From CAZNYN01 sp964577295 (GTDB lineage: Bacteria > Synergistota > Synergistia > Synergistales > Synergistaceae), in NCBI GenBank assembly GCA_964577295.1, contig CAZNYN010000014.1:1-42540 (forward strand): 42,540 bases of DNA, written 5' to 3'. Within the stretch, counting starts at the first letter, position 1. Every line of letters starts with the position of its first letter. Position numbers and translations under genes: made by a program. Positions 1 to 6,886 of the stretch are shown in pieces. The notes under the pieces were generated by a model, which worked only from the letters and a program-made list of their open reading frames with translations, was not told where the DNA came from and did not search any database.

Positions 1-717
1 TCCCGCCGCGCAACACAGTTTCGTATCTGGGCTACCGGCGTTTTGAAGGAGTATATGACAAAAGGCTTTGCCCTTGATGACGAGCGTCTTAAGCAAGGTA
101 AAACAGCGTTTGGCAAGGACTATTTTCGTGAATTACTGGAACGAGTTCGTTCCATTCGTGCAAGCGAGCGCCGCATTTGGCAGCAGGTCACGGACATCTT
201 TGCCGAGTGCAGTATTGACTACGACAAAGACAGCCAAACCACCCACAGCTTCTATGCAATGGTGCAGAACAAATTTCATTATGCCATCACGGGACAGACA
301 GCGGCGGAAATCGTTTATGCAAATGCTGATGCTCAAAGAGAACATATGGGGCTGCAAACTTGGAAAGCAGCACCTAACGGCAGAATTCTGAAATCTGACA
401 CACTGATTGCAAAAAACTATCTCGATGAAAAACAGATACGACAGCTTGAAAGGACAGTAACGGGGTATTTTGATTATATTGAAGACCTCATCGAGCGAGA
501 GAACACCTTCACAATGGATGAATTCGCCGCCAGCATCAACGAGTTTCTCAGTTTCAGAAGGTACGATATTTTGCAGGGCAAGGGTTCGGTTTCAGGGCAG
601 GCTGCAAAAGCAAAGGCGGAAGCAGAATATGGCCGATTCAACAAAACACAACTAATTACCTCCGATTTTGACCACGAAGTAAAGCGTTTAATTGAGAAGC
701 AATCCGAGGAGAAATGA
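1..717 (+). CDS. RhuM family protein, 5' end cut off by the window edge
   Basis: The reading frame is open from base 1 and ends at 717, so the start codon lies outside the window. The TTG at 43 is internal, because the frame upstream of it already reads as family sequence (RRATQFRIWATGVLKEYM). The protein matches the C-terminal two thirds of the RhuM 'virulence protein' family: FALDDERLKQG, a central HYAITGQTAAE segment, and a basic C terminus. RhuM proteins are found in Salmonella pathogenicity island 3 and in many accessory or defence-type islands. Their biochemical role is not established, and no enzymatic motif is visible here. It is the only undamaged gene in the first 2.5 kb. The next 700 bases are gene debris, so its partners may be lost or lie to the left. 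Confidence 0.85.
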   Translation, partial: SRRATQFRIWATGVLKEYMTKGFALDDERLKQGKTAFGKDYFRELLERVRSIRASERRIWQQVTDIFAECSIDYDKDSQTTHSFYAMVQNKFHYAITGQTAAEIVYANADAQREHMGLQTWKAAPNGRILKSDTLIAKNYLDEKQIRQLERTVTGYFDYIEDLIERENTFTMDEFAASINEFLSFRRYDILQGKGSVSGQAAKAKAEAEYGRFNKTQLITSDFDHEVKRLIEKQSEEK

Positions 718-874
718 ACGGCGGAAGGGTCGGGCACGCTTTGCAAATATTTAACGATATCATACCAGTTAAGTTGATTCCCGTTATGCGGCATACTTCC
801 ACCCCCCTGCAATACTTTTTAAATAATATCCGGAGGCTTTGCCTTTGCACTCAAGCCACCGCCTCACTGCAGAT

Positions 875-901
875 GAACCGGGTAGTCACACTACCCGGTT
901 C
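875..901. repeat. Perfect 11-bp inverted repeat with 5-base spacer
   Basis: GAACCGGGTAG and CTACCCGGTTC face each other across TCACA. The hairpin lies just past the last recognisable part of the DUF1016 pseudogene (minus strand) and 158 bases after the RhuM stop. It could end either transcript, but no good T-run follows on either strand. It may also mark the end of an inserted element that disrupted the nuclease gene. Role unresolved. Confidence 0.5.
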
Positions 902-922
902 ACTGTTTTCACAGTCAGTTTT

Positions 923-1407
923 AAGTTCGCGCTTGAAAACCTCTTCCGCGATTTCAGGGCGATTTTCTTTTTGCGTGGCAAGCAAACGCTCATAGTAAAA
1001 CGAGTTGATCTGCAGCTCTGACTGACGTGATGTCCGGCTCGAATCCGCGCTTTCTGTTAAGTAAAACTCACGTTACTTTGGTTCTTCAATACACATCAGT
1101 AAACGATAATGCGACCAGCTCAATTCGCTACGCAGTGCGTAGCGAATCGAAAACACTTGATAGAACTGGCGCATACTGCGCAAATTTACAACTGTAAGCC
1201 GCTCTAAAAGGTATGCCAGCAAACCGCATCCGTACTCGGCTCGTTCACCGACCGCCTCTGAAATTTGTCACTTGATTTCCCAATACACACCGACCATTGC
1301 CGCATTAACAGCGACGACAACCGAAGTCCGCGCATTAGTGAGGGCTGTGCGTATGTCCTCGTAAATCCGCATATCAGAAAAGGCAGATAGTGACTGCCGT
1401 TTTTCAT
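923..1407 (-). pseudogene. DUF1016/YhcG-type nuclease, decayed copy 1
   Basis: Reading the minus strand from about 1375 gives an N-terminal DUF1016 pattern: MRIYEDIRTALTNAR, then VNAAMVGVYWEI, then VGERAEYG. It continues with LRSMRQFYQVF, IRYALRSELSWSHYRLLM, EFYL, and INSFYYERLLAT. This order is that of YhcG-like proteins, which join a DUF1016 N-terminal domain to a PD-(D/E)XK-type nuclease domain. The copy is broken. There is an in-frame TGA after YWEIK, a TAA after IEEPK, a missing segment between LLERLT and VNLRSM, a probable frameshift after MKNGSHYLPF at 1407, and no C-terminal nuclease domain past about 923. The family link comes from remembered conserved segments, not a database search. 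Confidence 0.75.
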
Positions 1408-1680
1408 TTTATCTGAGCTTCCCGTCCATTACAGCACTCCCTTTCCACTTCCCGGGCTGTAGGTGTTAAATAACTACTCGAAATTGACCATATCTCAGTC
1501 GGAGGCGATAGGGATTTCCCCGACGTCCATGATAAATGCCTTCTTAGTCAAATTTGCAAACTACAGGACAGAGCTAATACGTTCCATGCTCCTTAATAAA
1601 AAAACTACTCGCCGAACAACGCCGTTTGTGGAGGACTTTGAGGCAGATTACAGGACAAATCCTTTTATAACAAAAGTTTT

Positions 1681-1914
1681 GCAGGCTATACCTGCGGCAT
1701 GTTCATCAAGTACATTGACCATTATATTAAATGGTATAATCAAAAACGAATCCAGAGCACCTTTGGTTATCTTAGCCCGAAAGACTATAGGAGTCTGCAT
1801 ATAGATGCAGCGGAGCTCTGTCCAGTTTTTTGTCCACAGGCCCCGTCACTCGTGCTAATTGTGAACTTTCAAGAACATGAGTTAATCCCAGCCAGAAGAT
1901 TCTTAAAAACATAG
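1681..1914 (+). pseudogene. IS3-family transposase, C-terminal remnant
   Basis: The frame contains FIKYIDHYIKWYNQKRIQST followed by FGYLSPKDYR. This is the C-terminal end of IS3/IS150-group OrfB integrases, where the last catalytic helix leads into the YN..RIQ..LGY.SP..YR motif. The DDE core and OrfA are absent, and upstream in-frame sequence is not recognisable, so this is a scar and not a working insertion sequence. The open frame at 1463-1804 in another frame has no recognisable domain. No terminal inverted repeats were found. The remnant sits between two decayed DUF1016 copies. Confidence 0.7.
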
Positions 1915-1970
1915 AATTCCAAGAAGTGACTGTTATGCTTTTGAGGATTGTCACTGCAAAAGCTGGGATT
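1884..1970. repeat. Long-range nested inverted repeat, possible small structured element
   Basis: AATCCCAGC at 1884-1892 is perfectly complementary to GCTGGGATT at 1962-1970. Inside, GTGAC at 1926-1930 pairs with GTCAC at 1950-1954. The downstream arm is followed by TTATTTCG, so on the plus strand it could act as a weak terminator. It lies just after the IS3 remnant and could be an old element end or a small RNA. There is no open frame in it. Confidence 0.35.
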
Positions 1971-1989
1971 TTATTTCGTAATATATACT

Positions 1990-2160
1990 TGTTAGCAAAC
2001 ATCCGCAACGATACTGTGACACCCCGATTTGCTACGCAGAGCGTGTCAAATTAGCTACGTTTTATAAAACTGGCACGTTTCACGTAATTTATACTCCAAA
2101 AAAGCTTTGCCAATTTCGTTCTCAGATTCTCAGGGATAGTATCGCTTAATGCGTGCAATA
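1990..2160 (-). pseudogene. DUF1016/YhcG-type nuclease, decayed copy 2
   Basis: The minus strand reads LSDTIPENLRTKLAKLF in one frame, then KLRETCQFYKT, a stop, and HALRS in another. These correspond in order to the DUF1016 segments LSERLT..EFGKGF, NLR.MRQFYQTF and IRHALRS. On the DNA level, the stretch at about 2008-2090 aligns with 1106-1190 of the first copy (shared GCTACGCAG, AACTGGC and flanks) at clearly reduced identity. It has several stops and frame changes and is a very old fragment. It may be a duplicate of copy 1 or an independent relic. Confidence 0.55.
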
Positions 2161-2479
2161 ACCTACCGTATGTTCGCAACAAGAGCCATACTGTTACGGA
2201 ATTTGCACACAATAACACAAATCGACATCAAATTATCATGTTAAAAACTTGAATCACCACGCGATGCTCAGTGATTCGGAGGTGCTTAGAAAAACTGCGA
2301 CATCTCAACGTATATTGAGTTCAATACACCTTCACCAATTTTTTACTTTAGGCGTTTAGCGTCCCTAAGTACATACGGGCAACTTGCATCTATACTGAGA
2401 GTGCACATTGATGCCTCTGCTGTAAATCTGTACAGATTACAAACATCATTCTTAAGGTATGTGAACGCATATATTTTAT
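2161..2479. other. Gene-free AT-rich spacer
   Basis: There is no open frame of note on either strand and no recognisable protein fragment beyond the eroded DUF1016 sequence that ends near 2160. The sequence becomes steadily more AT-rich toward the promoter at 2480. Confidence 0.5.
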
Positions 2480-2508
2480 TTGATTTCTAATTGATTCAAT
2501 GCTATAAC
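2480..2508 (+). promoter_or_regulatory. Promoter of the regulator/vsr genes
   Basis: TTGATT at 2480-2485 and TATAAC at 2503-2508 are separated by exactly 17 bases, close to sigma-70 consensus. The start codon of the XRE regulator follows 41 bases downstream with GAGGCG as ribosome-binding site. Confidence 0.6.
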
Positions 2509-2548
2509 TGTAGCCAGCTAACCTATAAATCTACACGAGGCGTAAACT

Positions 2549-2755
2549 ATGCATGCAAGCTACAATAAACTATGGGACCTATTACTAGATAGGAATATGA
2601 AAAAAAAAGATCTAATGGCCATAACAGGCCTTAGCCAAGCTACAATAGCTAAGCTTGGTAGAAATGCAACAGTCAACAGCAATGTGCTCATCAGAGCATG
2701 TACAGCACTACATTGTGATATCGGTGACATTATGGAAGTTAATTATGATGACTAA
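2549..2755 (+). CDS. XRE-type helix-turn-helix regulator of the R-M remnant
   Basis: This 68-aa protein is a single Cro/CI-type helix-turn-helix. It has MKKKDLMAITGLSQATIAKL (scaffold and recognition helices, about residues 17-36), then a C-terminal part ending in HCDIGDIMEVNYDD that is typical of small XRE regulators. Such proteins often sit directly before vsr and cytosine methyltransferase genes and probably act like controller proteins that set R-M expression. Its 3' end overlaps the vsr start by 11 bases, indicating translational coupling. It appears intact although its target system is broken, and it may still regulate its own promoter at 2480-2508. Confidence 0.85.
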   Translation: MHASYNKLWDLLLDRNMKKKDLMAITGLSQATIAKLGRNATVNSNVLIRACTALHCDIGDIMEVNYDD

Positions 2756-3128
2756 AAAAACACAAGAACAAATACATTTTAATATGAAGCAAGTTAAAAA
2801 TAAGGATTCTCAAATAGAAATTCTTTTACGAAAAGAACTTTGGAAAAGAGGGCTTCGGTACAGAAAAAATGTATCATGTGTTTTTGGCAAACCTGATATT
2901 GCGTTTATAGGCAAGAAGATAGCAATCTTTTGCGACAGTGAATTTTGGCATGGGTATGATTGGGAAAACACAAAAAATCAAATTAAGACAAACCGTGATT
3001 TTTGGATAACTAAAATCGGACGAAACATTGAAAGAGACCAAGAGGTAACTCAAAAACTTAAGGACACTGGATGGAGGGTCATTCGATTTTGGGGAAATGA
3101 TATAAATCCTTGCAGAACTGGGCTATAA
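2745..3128 (+). pseudogene. vsr: Very short patch repair (Vsr) endonuclease, 3'-truncated
   Basis: The 127-aa product starts at one of two tandem ATGs (2745, 2748). It has the Vsr layout: KDSQIEILLRKELWKRGLRYR, FGKPDIAF with the metal-binding Asp, IAIFCDSEFWHGYDW, then FWITKIGRNIERD and GWRVIRFWGNDI. Vsr nicks at T:G mismatches produced by deamination of 5-methylcytosine and normally works beside a Dcm-type methyltransferase. Homology stops at GNDI (residue 110 onward); the last residues NPCRTGL are out of family and run to a stop. Directly there, in another frame, the C-terminal half of a C5 methyltransferase begins. A deletion seems to have removed the vsr 3' end and the dcm 5' half. The core catalytic residues remain, so some activity cannot be excluded. 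Confidence 0.8.
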
Positions 3129-3654
3129 TATCGAATACAAAGTAATGAGCCCACATGAATATGCAAATATTTCACAGATTAGGAATAGAATATTTATTCT
3201 AGCTTTTAAAGATATAGACATACGTGATAAAATTACATTTCCCAGACGTATCCCTCTTACAAAAACCATAAATGATTTCATTAATCGCACACTAAAACAC
3301 AATGACATCTATTATTATACAGAAAGTAATAAATATTATCACTTGTTAAATGAAAGAGTCATAGACAATAATGCCATTTATCGCATTGACGACTGGGGTG
3401 TTGCTTCAAGGACATGGCACATATGCCCCACATTAAAAGCAAATATGGGAACATATCCTGACAGAGTGCCTACTATTAAAGATGATTTTGGAATACGTAA
3501 ATTAACGCCATACGAATGTTTAAAATTTCAGGGTTTTCCTGAAAGCTTCAAATTTCCAAACATGCCTCTAAACGAGGCATATAAGCAGTGTGGAAACACG
3601 GTATGTGTAAATATTATAGCAAATATTTTAAAAAATATCAAATTATACACATAA
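3106..3654 (+). pseudogene. DNA cytosine-C5 methyltransferase, C-terminal half only
   Basis: From 3106 the frame reads ILAELGYNIEYKVMSPHEY, then Q.RNRIFILAF (motif VIII), a target-recognition-like middle, RKLTPYECLKFQGFP (motif IX), and YKQCGNTV (motif X). These are the distal motifs of C5 methyltransferases, in order. Motifs I-VI are absent, including the FxGxG cofactor loop, the PCQ catalytic cysteine and ENV. Roughly the first 180-220 residues are therefore missing and the protein cannot methylate DNA. The first ATG in frame is 3145, but there is no convincing ribosome-binding site. The rest is free of stops, so the deletion joining it to vsr is probably recent. No cognate restriction gene other than the vsr remnant is visible. 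Confidence 0.85.
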
Positions 3655-4007
3655 ATATCTTAAAAAATAAATTAATAAATCGTATTATAAATATTTACTA
3701 TATCAATATCAATCTTATTTTGTAACAAATATCTACTATTTAAGACTCAACTACTTCTTGAGGGAGTATAAAAAGCTAACATGGCAAAAATAAGCGCATA
3801 CGGGAAAAGAAATAATTGTAGTATCGTAATCAAGCTAAAAGTATATTTGCAAAATAAGTAGAACCTGCTGACAAAGGAAGTTATGCACAAAAACTACTAT
3901 TCGACTGAGACATCTTGCTGGGTTGTAAACCTGACTAACACAAAGCCAATGTGTATTTGGATTTTCAATCGCCACGAAGCAAAACAGACTCGTAATGGAG
4001 GGAGAAA
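3655..4007. other. AT-rich spacer upstream of the retron
   Basis: This 353-base stretch has no supported gene. A 26-codon frame at 3781-3861 and a frame starting at 3883 that runs into the effector gene have no family resemblance. A short inverted repeat, CTCAA with TTGAG across 7 bases, lies near 3749-3765. The retron promoter is expected here, but no well-spaced -35/-10 pair stands out. Confidence 0.5.
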
Positions 4008-4898
4008 ATGGATTATCTTGCGCACCTTACCCAGATTTACAACGATGTATTCTGTAAAACATTTTCAGAATCCTACTATATTTTTTTATGTGGTGGTATA
4101 GGGAAAAATTGCATACGAAATGCAGTGCGAGTACACTTAGAAGCTAATGGGTATCAAATACTGTACCCTGAAGATTTATTTGCTGATATTATTAACCTAG
4201 ACAAAAAATCTGACTTGCTTGATTATGAAAATTTACTGGCTAAAAATGCTGACATAGTTTGCATTATTTGCGAGAGCCCTGGCTCTTTTGCTGAATTGGG
4301 CGCTTTTATACAAAGTGACATTATAAAAACTCGTACGATTGCAGTTATCAATAATCGTTATAAACGTAGCAAAAGTTTTATCATGCTAGGACCTATACGT
4401 CATTTAAAAAAAATAAATCCAAGTAGTATTTTAGAGTATAAAGAGAATGATATTAAATCTTTATGCGATAACCTAGGAAAAACATTTGCTAAAATTAAAA
4501 AAAAGCAGACGCAGAGTCATGAGCGACTTTCATTTGATAAACTCTCTACATATATTGCTTTTATTCCCATAATACTTTTCTTTTTTCAAAAAATTGACAG
4601 ATTAGTTTTGCATAAAGAACTAAAAGAATTACTAAGAGATAAAAAACTTTTTCCAAATAATTACAATGATTTGTTTAATGCATCTATAAAATATCTGACA
4701 AAGAGAAAAGTAATCGTATCAGAGATTAAAAATTCGACTAAAGAAGAGCAGTTTAAATTAACATATACTGGGCTCAAAGAAACTAAGTTGATCTTATCAA
4801 TGTCAAAAACTGTCTGTAATAATATATTGCACGACAGAATAAGATGCGCTATAATGCAAAAGCAGTTACATGAATCACACCTTCTAGCTATTACATAG
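4008..4898 (+). CDS. Retron effector, nucleoside deoxyribosyltransferase-like with C-terminal winged-helix-like region
   Basis: This 296-aa protein starts at ATG 4008 behind GGAGGGAG. The N-terminal half (about 1-165) has a nucleoside-deoxyribosyltransferase-like fold signature: the glycine turn IFLCGGIGKN (25-34), a YPEDLF segment, and SPGSFAELGAF (90-100) with the likely catalytic Glu96. The C-terminal part (about 175-296) is Lys/Leu-rich and resembles the DNA-binding region of the retron-St85/Ec86 effector family. In retron-Eco1 (Ec86), the related protein forms filaments with RT and msDNA and attacks NAD+ when triggered (published work). Here the toxin-like role is inferred from family and context. 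The gene's last codons also form the 5' arm (a1) of the msr-msd RNA, and the reverse transcriptase follows at 5041. It is AT-rich compared with the core genes to the right. Confidence 0.85.
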   Translation: MDYLAHLTQIYNDVFCKTFSESYYIFLCGGIGKNCIRNAVRVHLEANGYQILYPEDLFADIINLDKKSDLLDYENLLAKNADIVCIICESPGSFAELGAFIQSDIIKTRTIAVINNRYKRSKSFIMLGPIRHLKKINPSSILEYKENDIKSLCDNLGKTFAKIKKKQTQSHERLSFDKLSTYIAFIPIILFFFQKIDRLVLHKELKELLRDKKLFPNNYNDLFNASIKYLTKRKVIVSEIKNSTKEEQFKLTYTGLKETKLILSMSKTVCNNILHDRIRCAIMQKQLHESHLLAIT

Positions 4899-5036
4899 CT
4901 TTATAGCTACGTTCGGAAGATGTTTCGTCTTCCTTGGCACAGTGTCACTCACGATTCTAAATGTCTAATATTTATTTCACATGAAGTGAAAATCATATTA
5001 GACCTTTCGAAAAAAAGTTGGTAGAAGGTGTGGTTC
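4872..5036 (+). ncRNA. Retron msr-msd non-coding RNA
   Basis: All parts of a retron RNA can be folded by eye. Arm a1 (4872-4886, GAATCACACCTTCTA) pairs with a2 (5022-5036, TAGAAGGTGTGGTTC) over 15 base pairs with one G-U. Directly after a1 comes AGC, making G4887 the probable branching guanosine. The msr follows: TAGCTAT at 4885-4891 can pair with ATAGCTA at 4903-4909. A second stem GGAAGA/TCTTCC (4915-4933) carries the loop TGTTTCG, the same kind of stem-loop as in Ec86 msr. The msd is a long hairpin: GTCTAATAT pairs with ATATTAGAC (about 4963-5002), and within it TTTCAC pairs with GTGAAA around an ATGAA loop. The a1 arm and branching G lie inside the effector reading frame. The a2 arm contains the reverse transcriptase ribosome-binding site (AGAAGG). 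Confidence 0.88.
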
Positions 5037-5040
5037 TATT

Positions 5041-6045
5041 ATGGCTAAAAATAACTATAGCTTGCTTACACGTTCATTGGGCATACCCTATTTTAACGAT
5101 ATCGAAGAACTTTCCAATCTCATGGGCTTAAGCAAAAGATTATTGTTTTGTCTCTCTAAAATTTCTACGCGTTATTACAGAGAGTTTACCATCTCAAAGA
5201 AGAACGGCGAAAAACGTCAGATATTTGCTCCGTCCTATACAATGAAAATTGTACAGCAATGGATTTTGTTAAATATTCTAGACAAGATAAAACCTTCTGA
5301 TCAAGCAATGGCTTTTCGACGTGGGAAAGAATATGGCTGTAAGGCAAATGCGTTTTTTCATATTGAAACAAACTATGGCATTGCAATAGATTTGCACAAT
5401 TTCTTTCCTACCATAAGCGCAAGTCGTGTTTATACGATTTTTTCAAATATTGGATATAACAATATTGCTGCCACCATATTAACAAATTTGTGTACATTGG
5501 ATGGGTACCTACCACAAGGGGGAGTTTGTTCTCCAGCTCTTTCAAATTTGGTTTGTTTGTCGTTAGACTCGCGACTCAACGGACTTTGTGAGAAGAGAAG
5601 AATACGTTTTTCAAGATATGCAGATGATATGTATTTTTCCTGTAACAATCAGGAACTTTTAAAAAAAACCTTTCCTATTGTCAAAAAGATTATAGAAGAT
5701 GAAGGATTCACCATCAATAACAAGAAAACTCGTTATCAAACCCCGTCTAATCGTAAAATGATAACGGGTATTATTATATCTCGCCAAAATACCAATGACA
5801 CTCCCCAAATACACGCACATAGGGCTATGAAAAGAAAAATTAGAGCCGAAATTGCAGCAATGATTTTTTCTGGTAACTATGAAAAGATGGATCACGTTAT
5901 GGGTGAGATATCTTACGTAACCCACCTTGAGGCAAATTATAAAAATAAAATAAAGAAATATATAGATATTACAGTCAAAAAAATAAATACTAATCCATCT
6001 CTTGTTGATGTATTTAATAAAAATATGCATTCAAAGCTTCGATAG
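5041..6045 (+). CDS. Retron reverse transcriptase
   Basis: This 334-aa protein begins four bases after arm a2 of the retron RNA. It shows the retron-specific NAxxH motif (NAFFH, 103-107), the first catalytic Asp in IAIDLHNFFP (Asp117), PQGGVCSPALSN (158-169), and the catalytic YADD (193-196). MITGI (240-244) is the retron VTG-type motif that contacts the msr. It lacks group II intron maturase or DGR extensions, and its length fits retron RTs (about 310-340). It is predicted to copy the msd hairpin from the 2'-OH of G4887, giving RNA-linked msDNA that holds the upstream effector inactive. The ribosome-binding site AGAAGG lies within arm a2, so its translation should depend on RNA folding. The motifs appear intact. 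The set is type II-A-like (Ec86/St85 group). Confidence 0.93.
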   Translation: MAKNNYSLLTRSLGIPYFNDIEELSNLMGLSKRLLFCLSKISTRYYREFTISKKNGEKRQIFAPSYTMKIVQQWILLNILDKIKPSDQAMAFRRGKEYGCKANAFFHIETNYGIAIDLHNFFPTISASRVYTIFSNIGYNNIAATILTNLCTLDGYLPQGGVCSPALSNLVCLSLDSRLNGLCEKRRIRFSRYADDMYFSCNNQELLKKTFPIVKKIIEDEGFTINNKKTRYQTPSNRKMITGIIISRQNTNDTPQIHAHRAMKRKIRAEIAAMIFSGNYEKMDHVMGEISYVTHLEANYKNKIKKYIDITVKKINTNPSLVDVFNKNMHSKLR

Positions 6046-6199
6046 AAATTATACATACGAACTGGTTTGGGGTGGTTGGGGTCTGCGGGTATATCAGAGT
6101 CCAATTTTTTGTTAGCACGGTATTACTAATGTTTCATAGGTCGGAGAACTATCTACCCCATATTTTGCAGGTAAATTATTGTTTTTAGTTTTTAACAGC

Positions 6200-6236
6200 G
6201 CAGCGCGCGCCAGAGGCGCGCGCTGCTTGTTTTTTT
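6200..6236 (+). terminator. Rho-independent terminator closing the retron island
   Basis: GCAGCGCGCGCC pairs perfectly with GGCGCGCGCTGC across AGA and is followed by TTGTTTTTTT. On the minus strand no T-run follows, so it serves the plus strand and shields the oppositely oriented rubrerythrin gene. Confidence 0.85.
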
Positions 6237-6254
6237 ATGTTATCGGTTTAAAGC

Positions 6255-6749
6255 TTAGAACTTTTTGAAAATTGAGGGCTTTGCTCCGCAGATGGGGCAG
6301 GGGGATGTTGCTTCTGCGCCTTTGTGGATGTAGCCGCAGATGGGGCAGAGGTAGTAGTCCTGGCCTTCGGGCTCGTTGCCGAGGTTGGCGAGAGCTTCAT
6401 CGTAGAGGCGGGCGTGTACTTTTTCTGCTTCGTTGGCGAAGTTGAAGATGCGGACTGCTTCGTTGTTGCCTTCAGCCTTTGCGTCTTCGATCATAGGAGG
6501 ATACATTGATGTGAATTCGTATGTTTCGCCTTCTTTGGCTGCTACGAGGTTCTCTGCTGTTGTGCCTACTCCGCCCTTTGCTTTAAACTCGGCGAATGCG
6601 TGGATTGTTTCCGCTTCTGCTGTTGCACGGAAAAGACGGGCTATGTTTGCGAAGCCTTCTTTTTCTGCCTGGTCTGCGAAGCAGAGATATTTACGGTTTG
6701 CCTGTGATTCTCCTGCGAATGCTGTTGCGAGATTTTCCTGTGTTTTCAT
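6255..6749 (-). CDS. rbr: Rubrerythrin
   Basis: This 164-aa protein combines a ferritin-like di-iron domain (about 1-128) with a C-terminal rubredoxin-like Fe site. The di-iron domain carries the repeated E..H/E..R metal motifs GESQANRKYLCFADQAEKEG, AEAETIHA and ANEAEKVHARLY. The Fe site is CPICGYIHKG with CPICGA. Rubrerythrins act as cytoplasmic hydrogen peroxide reductases in anaerobes. The product is complete and short of the usual 180-190 aa, as for compact anaerobe versions. It has its own promoter at 6821-6849 and a GGGAGG ribosome-binding site, so it is probably monocistronic. Confidence 0.95.
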   Translation of the reverse strand: MKTQENLATAFAGESQANRKYLCFADQAEKEGFANIARLFRATAEAETIHAFAEFKAKGGVGTTAENLVAAKEGETYEFTSMYPPMIEDAKAEGNNEAVRIFNFANEAEKVHARLYDEALANLGNEPEGQDYYLCPICGYIHKGAEATSPCPICGAKPSIFKKF

Positions 6750-6774
6750 TGTTGTATTTCCTCCCTTATTTTAT

Positions 6775-6792
6775 CTTCCCAAATTAGGGAAG
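6775..6792 (-). other. Hairpin in the rubrerythrin 5' leader
   Basis: CTTCCC and GGGAAG pair across a 6-base loop, between the rbr promoter and its ribosome-binding site. On the plus strand it is followed by TTTTTG, but no plus-strand gene needs a terminator here. It may stabilise the rbr mRNA. Confidence 0.4.
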
Positions 6793-6820
6793 TTTTTGTT
6801 GTCTTATTTAAAACTATTTT

Positions 6821-6849
6821 AGATTAGCTGAATTTTGCTTTTTTGTCAA
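6821..6849 (-). promoter_or_regulatory. Promoter of rubrerythrin
   Basis: Read on the minus strand: TTGACA, 17 bases, TAATCT. The start codon follows about 70 bases downstream. Confidence 0.7.
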
Positions 6850-6886
6850 CTGATATTGTACCGTAATTTTACTCATCTGTGACGCC

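Noticed and set aside
1123..1147. Perfect 25-base palindrome (12-bp arms, one-base centre) as an operator or element end
   Set aside because: It lies within the DUF1016 pseudogene, where it encodes the conserved IRYALRSE segment. The symmetry is a by-product of codons.
1463..1804. 113-codon open frame as a gene
   Set aside because: No recognisable family and no ribosome-binding site. It overlaps the IS3 transposase remnant in another frame.
2549..3654. Functional restriction-modification system
   Set aside because: The methyltransferase lacks motifs I-VI including the catalytic Cys, and vsr is cut short.
3781..3861. 26-codon mini-gene upstream of the retron
   Set aside because: The ribosome-binding site is too distant, the composition is random-like, and no conservation can be shown.
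3883..4101. 72-codon open frame before the retron effector
   Set aside because: It runs into the effector gene in another frame and has no family resemblance.
6100..6199. tRNA gene or tRNA-derived attachment site at the island border
   Set aside because: No cloverleaf, anticodon arm or CCA-like end could be drawn, and no direct repeat was found with the left part of the window.
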